Source of the DNA: JACZXC01 sp036447375
GTDB taxonomy: Bacteria > Myxococcota_A > UBA9160 > SMWR01
DNA: 23,120 bases
Reading direction: 5' to 3'
NCBI GenBank assembly: GCA_036447375.1
Contig: JAZFUU010000156.1
Location: 1-23,120, forward strand
The position numbers were made by a program, and so were the translations under genes. Of this stretch, positions 7,310 to 14,009 are shown in pieces. Within the stretch, counting starts at the first letter, position 1. Each line of letters starts with the position of its first letter. Below the pieces are notes generated by a model that worked only from the letters and a program-made list of their open reading frames with translations, did not search any database and was not told where the DNA came from.

Positions 7310-8830
7310 ATGAGCCAGACGCGCTTGAGCCCGCCTCGCCGCTTTCTGCTGCGCACCCACGGCTGTCAGATGAACGTCCACGACTCAGAGAAAGTGGCCA
7401 ACCTGTTGTGCCACGCCGGTCTGGTCGCCACGTCGGACGCCGAACGGGCCGACCTCACGATCATCAACACCTGCTCGATTCGGGACAAGGCCGAGCATCG
7501 GCTCTACAGCGAACTGGGAATGCTTCGGGAATGGAAGGCCGCCCAGCCGGGACGCGTGTTGGGAGTGGGGGGCTGCGTGGCGCAGCAAGAAGGCGACGCC
7601 TTGCTGCGCCGATTTCCCTACGTCGACTTCGTATTCGGAACACACAACCTCCGCCTGGTCCCGACCCTGGTGGAGGCTGCGGCCCGCGGGAATCGATGGG
7701 CTCGGGTCGACGAATCCCGCTCCCTCGATCGATTCGATCTACCGGAACGACACCCAGACCTCGATCCCGTCCGCCCCGGGCGCGCCTACGTCACGGTGAT
7801 GGAGGGGTGCGACCTATTCTGCAGCTTCTGCATCGTGCCTCGGACTCGAGGCCGCGAGATCAGTCGGCCGGCGGCGTCGATCGTGGCCGAGGTCGAGACC
7901 CTGGCGGCCGCCGGGGTTCGCGAGATCACGCTGCTCGGACAGACGGTGAACGCCTATGGCCGTCGGCCGATCGATCGCGGTTCCCGAGCACAGCGAGCGC
8001 AAGCCGCGCCCGACCTCGTTCCCTTTGCGCGGCTCCTGAGCCGTCTCGCCGAGATTCGGGGTCTGGCGCGGATCCGATACACGAGCCCCCACCCCATCTT
8101 TTTTGACGAAGCGCTGATCCGGGCCCACGCGGAACTTCCGAACCTGTGTCCGCACGTCCACCTGCCGGTCCAGAGCGGCTCGGACCGCGTGCTCGATCGC
8201 ATGCGGAGGCGTTATCGCCGGGAAGACTACCTTCGACTCGTCGCGCGATTGCGGTCCGCGCGACCCGACCTGGCGATCACCACCGACCTGATCGTGGGGT
8301 TCCCAGGGGAAACGGACGCGGATTTCGAGCAGACCCTGTCCCTGGTCCAGGAGGTCGGGTTCACGGACAGCTTCTCCTTCAAGTACTCGCCCCGACCGGG
8401 CACCACCGCGGCACGCGAGCCGGGGCCCGTCGATCCCTCTCTGGCCCAGTCGCGCCTCGAGCGGCTGCAGGCGCTTCAGTTCGGGTTGACCCAGGCGGCC
8501 CACCGGGCCCGGGTCGGCCAGCGCACCGAGGTCCTGGTCGAAGGTCCGAGCCGCCGCGGCGCCGGTCAGTGGAGCGGCCGCGATCCCTACCACCGAATCG
8601 TGAACGTCGCCGCCGGTTCGCGACCCGCTCCGCCCCCCGGGACGCTCGTGGCAGTTCGGCTCGTCGAGGCCACTCCGCACTCGCTGATTGGCGAAATGGA
8701 GGCCGATCCGGATTCATCCGCGGTGGGCGCTTCTGTCGAATCTGGGAAGTCTGAGGAATCTGGGAAGAATCGGGCCCCGGCGTTTGAACAACGCGGGCAG
8801 CACTGGCGAAGTGCCAGCCCGGGCGCATAG
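7310..8830 (+). CDS. miaB: tRNA-2-methylthio-N6-isopentenyladenosine-37 synthase (radical SAM)
   Basis: Methylthiolates the isopentenyl-adenosine at position 37 of tRNAs reading UNN codons, using two 4Fe-4S clusters. The N-terminal UPF0004 domain carries its cluster cysteines at Cys19 (THGCQMN), Cys55 (NTCSIRDKAEHR) and Cys89 (GVGGCVAQ). The radical-SAM motif is Cys167-x3-Cys171-x2-Cys174 (EGCDLFCSFCIVPRTRGRE). A TRAM domain follows (about 400-460). GGAGGG (7297-7302), 7 nt before ATG 7310, fixes the start. At 506 aa it is longer than the usual 440-475. The conserved part ends near SLIGEME, and the last ~43 residues are a low-complexity tail encoded partly by a short tandem repeat. NTCSIRDKAEHR favours MiaB over RimO or MtaB. 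Confidence 0.95.
   Translation: MSQTRLSPPRRFLLRTHGCQMNVHDSEKVANLLCHAGLVATSDAERADLTIINTCSIRDKAEHRLYSELGMLREWKAAQPGRVLGVGGCVAQQEGDALLRRFPYVDFVFGTHNLRLVPTLVEAAARGNRWARVDESRSLDRFDLPERHPDLDPVRPGRAYVTVMEGCDLFCSFCIVPRTRGREISRPAASIVAEVETLAAAGVREITLLGQTVNAYGRRPIDRGSRAQRAQAAPDLVPFARLLSRLAEIRGLARIRYTSPHPIFFDEALIRAHAELPNLCPHVHLPVQSGSDRVLDRMRRRYRREDYLRLVARLRSARPDLAITTDLIVGFPGETDADFEQTLSLVQEVGFTDSFSFKYSPRPGTTAAREPGPVDPSLAQSRLERLQALQFGLTQAAHRARVGQRTEVLVEGPSRRGAGQWSGRDPYHRIVNVAAGSRPAPPPGTLVAVRLVEATPHSLIGEMEADPDSSAVGASVESGKSEESGKNRAPAFEQRGQHWRSASPGA
8738..8773. repeat. 18-bp tandem duplication in the miaB tail
   Basis: GAATCTGGGAAG occurs at 8738-8749 and again at 8756-8767. The two 18-bp units (8738-8755 and 8756-8773) agree at 14 of 18 positions. 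They encode ESGKSE and ESGKNR in the non-conserved C-terminal extension of MiaB. Confidence 0.75.
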
Positions 8831-8908
8831 GATTCCATCCGCAGCCTTCTGCGTCCATCGGGATCCGAGCCGCGTCGCGAGTGGGCTGCTGTTTCGTTGA
8901 GGGGGTGG

Positions 8909-10792
8909 ATGCCGAAGGGGCGAATACTCGCTGTCGACGACCAGCGATACTTTCGCGAGCTGGTCGAAGATCTGTTGTCCGAGGAAGGTTGGGCCGTACA
9001 AACCGCGGGCAGCGGCGAGGAAGCCCTCCAGATCTTCGAGCAGTCGACGTTTGACATCGTCATCACAGATCTCGTCATGCCCGGGATGGACGGGTGCGAC
9101 CTGGTCCACCGCATCAAGACTCGCGACTCCGAACAGGACATCATCGTGGTGACCGGCGTCGTCGATGTGAAGACCGCCGTCGACGCGATGAAGCTCGGCG
9201 CGAGTGACTATCTGCTCAAGCCCTTCGACCGTGCGACGCTCCTCAACTCGGTCGAAAACCTGATGAAACGCCGGCGTCTGGCTGCCGAACATGCTCGTTT
9301 GCTGGCGGAGAATCTCGAGTACCTGGGGCAGCAATCGCTCTTCGAACGGGCGGTGGAGTTTTTCGGCTGCCTTTCCCTCGATTCCCTGGCCCAGCGGGTG
9401 GTCGAAGGCCTGTGCGTCGAGACGGGGGCTCAGGGTGGGGTGGCCTGGTTCGCCCGGGGCGAGCAGGAGGAAGTTCTGCACCTGCTTGCGGCGCGTGGGT
9501 TGGTGAGGCTCGAAGCCGAACCCGGGACCCTCGAAGTCGAATCGATCCCACCCGAGCTGTGCGACGGTCCGACGCACTCCGCCATTCTTCCCTGGCACAC
9601 CCCCGAAGGGGCACCGGAGCCTTCGAACCCGGCCCTGCTGCTGGCGCTCCGCTCGGGCACGCGCCCGATCGGGTTTGTTCGCCTCACCGACAAGCTGGGC
9701 GGGGGCGACTTCGAAGCCGCAGATACCTTCGCGGCGGAGAAGCTCGCCCACTTTGCCGAAATAGCCGTGGCCAATGCCCACCGCCTCGCGTCGCTCGAGC
9801 GGCCCGCGTTCTTGGATCCGGCGACGGGTATCTACAGTCGCGAATTCTTCGCTGACTCCGTGAACAACGAGATCGGCAAGGCGATGCGCTTTGGCCGGGG
9901 CTTCTCGCTCCTCGCCTTCGATCTCGCGCCCCACGGCGCCGCCGACCCGGAGCGAATCGCCGAAGCGGTAAAGATCCTGGGCCGAGTCCTGCGCACGACC
10001 GATCTGCTGGCGGACGCGGGCGAGAACCGGTTTCACGCGGTACTCACCGAAGTGGACGCACTGGGGGCGGCGATCCTCAAGCAACGAGCCCAGCAGGCCT
10101 TCGAGGTGCTCGGCGACGCCGCTCTGGCCGACGGGCGGCGCCCGGTATGCGCCGCGGTCACGTATCCCGCCGACGGGACCCAGCGCGACGAGCTGATGGA
10201 AAGACTCGACCGGCGTCTGAGCGAAGAGCTTTCCTCTCCGGTTCGACAACTGGGCCTCGACCGCGTGCCTCTCGCCGAGGGTCTCGCGCGGCTGCTCGCC
10301 GAAGGAGCGGTGGAACCTCTCGAGACCGCCGATCAGGTCACCCGCTTCTTCCTCGCGGAGGTCGGGCGACGCCCGAGCCAGCGCGGGCTGCTGTTTTTGG
10401 CTCCGGGCTCCGTGCTGGGGCAATCCGTGCGCGAGGGGATCGAACGGCTGGGAGCCGATGGGGCCAGCACCGAGATCCTGGTCGTCGCCGATGGCGAGAA
10501 ACTGGCGGCGGAGCGACCGGCCATTACCTGGGTCTCGCCCGAGCGGGTGCCGGGCCTCCTGCCGTTCCTGCTCCACTTTGGCGATGGGCCCAGCTATGCA
10601 CTGGTGCGAGCGGACAAGGATGAAGAGGACGGGGCCCAGCTGTTCCACACCAGCGAACGCAGTGTCGTCGAGCATCTGGTGTTCCGCCTTCGGGCCGAGC
10701 TGGCGGCAAGCGCGCTTCCGGCGGACCACGTCCCCAGTTCCACCATCGTGGCGCCGGCTCCGAATCCACCGGGGGAGGGGCCCGGCTCGTGA
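8909..10792 (+). CDS. Response regulator: REC - GAF-like - degenerate GGDEF - unassigned C-terminal domain
   Basis: Signalling protein of 627 aa. The receiver domain (about 5-120) is complete: acidic pair Asp10-Asp11, phospho-acceptor Asp54 (TDLVMPGMDG), Thr82 and Lys104 (LLKPF). A helical linker is followed by a GAF-like region (about 145-293). A GGDEF-type fold (about 300-440, starting LDPATGIYSREFF) has the signature changed to GENRF (371-375), so diguanylate cyclase activity is not expected. The last ~150 residues form an alpha/beta region I cannot assign. ATG 8909 is preferred because GAGGGG (8899-8904) lies just upstream. An in-frame TTG at 8897 is an alternative. The stop overlaps the next gene's GTG start (GTGA), so the two are coupled. 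No histidine kinase is adjacent, so the input is unknown. Confidence 0.85.
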   Translation: MPKGRILAVDDQRYFRELVEDLLSEEGWAVQTAGSGEEALQIFEQSTFDIVITDLVMPGMDGCDLVHRIKTRDSEQDIIVVTGVVDVKTAVDAMKLGASDYLLKPFDRATLLNSVENLMKRRRLAAEHARLLAENLEYLGQQSLFERAVEFFGCLSLDSLAQRVVEGLCVETGAQGGVAWFARGEQEEVLHLLAARGLVRLEAEPGTLEVESIPPELCDGPTHSAILPWHTPEGAPEPSNPALLLALRSGTRPIGFVRLTDKLGGGDFEAADTFAAEKLAHFAEIAVANAHRLASLERPAFLDPATGIYSREFFADSVNNEIGKAMRFGRGFSLLAFDLAPHGAADPERIAEAVKILGRVLRTTDLLADAGENRFHAVLTEVDALGAAILKQRAQQAFEVLGDAALADGRRPVCAAVTYPADGTQRDELMERLDRRLSEELSSPVRQLGLDRVPLAEGLARLLAEGAVEPLETADQVTRFFLAEVGRRPSQRGLLFLAPGSVLGQSVREGIERLGADGASTEILVVADGEKLAAERPAITWVSPERVPGLLPFLLHFGDGPSYALVRADKDEEDGAQLFHTSERSVVEHLVFRLRAELAASALPADHVPSSTIVAPAPNPPGEGPGS

Positions 10793-12342
10793 GTGTCCGG
10801 GTGCTGGTTGCCGACAGCGACGCCGACCGCAGCAAGGCCATCGTCGGTGCCTGTGAGGCCCGCGACATTCGCTGCGAGGCCAGTGCCCAGGGCCCCGACG
10901 CACTGGAGGCGGCCCTGGCCGTCTCGCCCTCGGCCATCGTCCTCCAGGTGGATCTCCCCTTGATCGACGGCGCGACCCTGGCTCTGATCCTGCGAGCCAA
11001 TCCACGCACTCGCGAGATCGGGCTGCTCTTCCTCAGCGATCGCCCCGATGCCGCGGAAATTGAGGATCTGGACGGCGACGTCCTGGTGGCTCCCATCGAC
11101 CCGGAGGCGGTCGTTCGTCGCTTGCAGGTGATGCTGATGCAGAATGACGCCGCGGACCCGGGGCCGGCGGACCAGCTCGGCCCCGGTGGAGTGGAGGGCC
11201 AACTTGCCCAGGTCCCACTGGGCGACTTGTTGCAGCTCTTTCACGGCGGGCGCAAGACCGGGGTGGTCGAGTTGGCTCGCAGCGACGGCCGTGAAGGCGA
11301 ACTCAGCGGCCGCATCGTTTTGAGCGCCGGAGACGTCGTGCATGCGGAGACCGGCGTCACCGGGGGTGAGAAAGCCCTCTACCGCCTGATGGGCTGGGAT
11401 CGCGGTTCCTTCAGCTTTCGTCCCGAACCCGTGTCCGGCGCGCCCAGCATCAAGACCCCGACCCGGGCGCTCTTGCGGGAGGCGCGACGCCAGCTGGCCG
11501 AATCGGCGCAGCTGGCCTTCGATCTGCCCCCGAGCGACTCCCACGCAGTCCTGCAGGTCACCCCCGGGTCGCTCCCCACGGTGATCCACCCGCTGACCGA
11601 GGAAGTTCTGGGTGTTCTCGAGGACTGCTCGCAGGTCAGTGAGATCCTGGATCGTTGCCGATTTCCCGACTACCAGGTGCTGCGCACCCTGCACACCCTG
11701 GTCGAGCGCGGAATCGTGGCGTTGCGAACGGAACCCGGGACCTTCGGCGAGGGGACGCCGCGGTCGACCCTGTTCAACCCGGCGCAGGTGGGCCGGCTGC
11801 GCGAATGGATGGACGCCTCCCGGCCGCGCGGCGGCCCCAATCCCGACGCCAAGTTGTTGCTGGTTGCCTCTGACGACCGCGCCCGCCGCGACATCGCTCT
11901 GCTCTTGGGAGCGGTACCCGACGTGGAACTCGACGCGCGTCTAGCGGTCGGGGCCTTTGGGGCCTCGGATCTGGCGCCAATGGGACGCGTCGTCGTGGAT
12001 TCCCAGACCGGTATCGAGATCATCCATCTCCCGATCGCCGACCGGTTCGCGCCGCTCTGGCCCGCGGCGGGGCACGGCGCGTTGGGAACCGTGTGCGTGC
12101 TCTCCTCCCCGTTGGCGGAGGCGGCGGAGGCCATTCGAACCGTCGAACAGGAGCTGCGCAAACGAGCCCGGGCGCGCGTCTTCTACGTCGCTCTCATGGA
12201 GAAGATCGACGACGTCGCCACCGAGACGCTCCGAGATCAGTTCGAACTCGTCGATGCGAGTTCGCTCTTCCTGATTCCCCTGGATGATGCAGAACGTGCG
12301 CAAGATCGGATCCGCGATCTGTTCGCGCGCATCGTTCCTTGA
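10789..12342 (+). CDS. Pseudo-receiver - DUF4388 (PATAN) - winged-helix-like - GTPase-like C-terminus
   Basis: Protein of 517 aa starting at GTG 10789, which overlaps the previous stop. The N-terminal receiver fold (about 1-115) lacks the phospho-acceptor Asp (Gln53 in VLQVDLPLIDG) and the conserved Lys (Ala101 in LVAPIDP), so it should not be phosphorylated normally. Residues 133-213 match DUF4388/PATAN (VEGQLAQVPLGDLLQLF, KTGVVEL, GDVVHAETG, GEKALYRLMGW, GSFSF). Residues about 265-315 look like the winged-helix segment often found after PATAN. Residues about 353-517 resemble the COG2229/MglA-type GTPase fold (MGRVVVDSQTGIEIIHLP, then HGALGTVCVLSS) but have no P-loop. The domain reading is by eye. 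It is probably a protein-interaction scaffold for the upstream regulator. Confidence 0.8.
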   Translation: MSVRVLVADSDADRSKAIVGACEARDIRCEASAQGPDALEAALAVSPSAIVLQVDLPLIDGATLALILRANPRTREIGLLFLSDRPDAAEIEDLDGDVLVAPIDPEAVVRRLQVMLMQNDAADPGPADQLGPGGVEGQLAQVPLGDLLQLFHGGRKTGVVELARSDGREGELSGRIVLSAGDVVHAETGVTGGEKALYRLMGWDRGSFSFRPEPVSGAPSIKTPTRALLREARRQLAESAQLAFDLPPSDSHAVLQVTPGSLPTVIHPLTEEVLGVLEDCSQVSEILDRCRFPDYQVLRTLHTLVERGIVALRTEPGTFGEGTPRSTLFNPAQVGRLREWMDASRPRGGPNPDAKLLLVASDDRARRDIALLLGAVPDVELDARLAVGAFGASDLAPMGRVVVDSQTGIEIIHLPIADRFAPLWPAAGHGALGTVCVLSSPLAEAAEAIRTVEQELRKRARARVFYVALMEKIDDVATETLRDQFELVDASSLFLIPLDDAERAQDRIRDLFARIVP

Positions 12343-12367
12343 CCGACTCCGACCCGCGATCTAAACT
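12339..12367 (+). promoter_or_regulatory. Sigma70-type promoter for guaB
   Basis: TTGACC (12339-12344), a 17-nt spacer and TAAACT (12362-12367) match five of six and four of six consensus positions. The -35 contains the TGA stop (12340-12342) of the upstream gene. The predicted start near 12374 gives a leader of about 47 nt before ATG 12421. It separates the signalling pair from the guaB-guaA-dnaE unit. Confidence 0.65.
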
Positions 12368-12420
12368 GCCCCACCATCTGGGGAGCGGTGTTCACCGATA
12401 CAGAACGCCGCAAAATCAAC

Positions 12421-13884
12421 ATGAATGAGCAGCCGATTCGCGAGGGATTGACGTTTGACGACGTCCTCCTCGTGCCCGGAGCCAGCGACACGCTTCCGGA
12501 CCAGGTCGACCTGGGCGCCGCGTTCACTCGCGAGATCTCGCTCAACGTCCCGTTGGTCTCCGCCGCCATGGACACGGTCACCGAGCACGAGACCGCGATC
12601 TGCATGGCGCAGAACGGCGGCATCGGAATCATCCACAAGAACATGACGCCGACCGCCCAGGCCAGCGAGGTCGACAAGGTCAAGCGGTCCGAGTCTGGGA
12701 TGATCGTCGATCCCATCACCATGCGGCCCGAACAGCGCATTGCCGAGGCCCTGGAAGTGATGGCCCGCTATCACATCTCCGGGGTCCCGGTCACCCGAGA
12801 CGGCAAGGCCGTGGGCATCCTCACCAATCGCGACCTCCGATTCGTCGGCGACACCGATCAGGAGATCTCGCGGGTCATGACCCACGAGAACCTGGTCACC
12901 GTGCCGCCCGGAACAACGATGGAGCGGGCCAAGGCGCTTCTCCACGAACATCGCATCGAGAAACTGCTGGTGGTCGATGGCGAAGGCACCCTGCGAGGGC
13001 TCATCACGATCAAAGACATCGAAAAGACCGAACGCTTTCCGAACGCCTCGAAGGACGAACTGGGTCGACTGCTGTGCGGAGCCGCCGTTGGCGTCGGTGA
13101 AGCCGCTCTCGAGCGCACCCAGGCCCTGGTGGATGCGGGGGTCGATGTGGTCGTTGTGGACACGGCCCATGGCCACTCCCGGGGCGTGCTCGATTCCATC
13201 GGCGAGATGCGGCGGGTCTTTCCGGCACTGCCGTTGGTGGGGGGCAACGTGGCGACCGGGGAAGGCACGGAGGCGCTGATCAAGGCCGGTGTCTCCGCCG
13301 TCAAGGTGGGCGTGGGCCCGGGCTCGATCTGCACGACCCGGGTGGTCGCCGGCATCGGGGTGCCCCAGTTCACCGCCGTGCTCGACAGCGCCAGGGTGGC
13401 CAGCGGCAGCGGGATCCCGGTGATCTCGGATGGTGGCATCAAATTCTCCGGCGACGTGGTCAAAGCCCTGGCCGCCGGCGCCAGCACGGTGATGATCGGA
13501 GCGCTCTTCGCCGGTGCCGAAGAGGCACCGGGGGAAGTCGTGCTGTATCAGGGCCGCTCCTACAAGGTCTATCGTGGCATGGGATCGATTGGGGCGATGA
13601 GCGACGGAAGCGCCGATCGCTATTTCCAGTCGGAGGTCGGCGACCCCGGCAAGCTCGTGCCCGAGGGGATCGAGGGGCGCATCCCCTACCGGGGCAACCT
13701 GACCAGCAACATTCACCAGCTGCTGGGCGGCCTACGCTCGGGCATGGGCTATGTGGGAGCCACGGATCTTTCCGACCTGCGCCGACGCGCCCAGTTTGTG
13801 CGGGTGTCGGCGGCGGGACTGGACGAAAGCCACGTGCATGACGTGATCATCACGCGTGAAGCTCCCAATTATCGTATCGAGTAG
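12421..13884 (+). CDS. guaB: IMP dehydrogenase
   Basis: Oxidises IMP to XMP with NAD+, the committed step of guanine nucleotide synthesis. At 487 aa it equals the usual bacterial length. The barrel begins with EGLTFDDVLLVP, two CBS domains are inserted (about 95-205), and the catalytic loop GPGSICTTR contains Cys304. The flap region follows as KVYRGMGSIGAMSDGSADRY. ATG 12421 is chosen from family length. It has no clear Shine-Dalgarno, and an in-frame GTG at 12388 is possible. It has its own promoter (12339-12367) and is followed by guaA 125 nt downstream. The stop codon lies inside the 17-bp repeat array. Confidence 0.96.
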   Translation: MNEQPIREGLTFDDVLLVPGASDTLPDQVDLGAAFTREISLNVPLVSAAMDTVTEHETAICMAQNGGIGIIHKNMTPTAQASEVDKVKRSESGMIVDPITMRPEQRIAEALEVMARYHISGVPVTRDGKAVGILTNRDLRFVGDTDQEISRVMTHENLVTVPPGTTMERAKALLHEHRIEKLLVVDGEGTLRGLITIKDIEKTERFPNASKDELGRLLCGAAVGVGEAALERTQALVDAGVDVVVVDTAHGHSRGVLDSIGEMRRVFPALPLVGGNVATGEGTEALIKAGVSAVKVGVGPGSICTTRVVAGIGVPQFTAVLDSARVASGSGIPVISDGGIKFSGDVVKALAAGASTVMIGALFAGAEEAPGEVVLYQGRSYKVYRGMGSIGAMSDGSADRYFQSEVGDPGKLVPEGIEGRIPYRGNLTSNIHQLLGGLRSGMGYVGATDLSDLRRRAQFVRVSAAGLDESHVHDVIITREAPNYRIE

Positions 13885-13943
13885 ACCACCGCATCGACTA
13901 GATCATCGCATCGACGAAACGACCGGATCGACTAGAGTCTCCC
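13876..13943. repeat. Four tandem imperfect 17-bp repeats across the guaB stop and guaB-guaA gap
   Basis: Units begin at 13876, 13893, 13910 and 13927, exactly 17 bp apart, each opening with ATCGA. Units 1, 2 and 4 continue as (G/C)TAGA, and unit 3 diverges to CGAAA. Units 1 and 2 agree at 14 of 17 positions, 2 and 4 at 13 of 17, 2 and 3 at 11 of 17. The first unit includes the last codons and stop of guaB, and the array ends 66 nt before the guaA ATG. A weak -10-like TAGAGT lies in unit 4 (13932-13937). Confidence 0.75.
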
Positions 13944-13961
13944 CGTCCCCCGACGAGAAAT

Positions 13962-14007
13962 CACGGCCTTTCTCCAGGCCGTGGCAAAAGCAGGACGGCC
14001 CACGGCC
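13962..14007 (+). promoter_or_regulatory. Possible three-arm alternative hairpin in the guaA leader
   Basis: Arm A, CACGGCCT (13962-13969), pairs perfectly with AGGCCGTG (13976-13983) across a 6-nt loop. Arm B, GGCCGTGG (13977-13984), pairs equally well with arm C, CCACGGCC (14000-14007), which ends 2 nt before the guaA ATG. The A-B and B-C helices exclude each other. The B-C form would place the only SD-like bases, AGGA (13992-13995), in its 15-nt loop and crowd the start codon. No U-tract follows A-B, so it is not a standard terminator. It matches no purine riboswitch I know. The pairing is exact and the regulatory role is inference. Confidence 0.4.
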
Positions 14008-14009
14008 CC

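Noticed and set aside
8897..8899. TTG start for the REC-GAF-GGDEF gene
   Set aside because: ATG 8909 is closer to the receiver start and lies just after GAGGGG. The TTG has no ribosome binding site. The difference is only four residues.
8714..11005. 763-codon minus-strand open frame
   Set aside because: Antisense to the REC-GAF-GGDEF gene, with composition typical of a shadow frame. The + strand encodes clear domains with conserved motifs.
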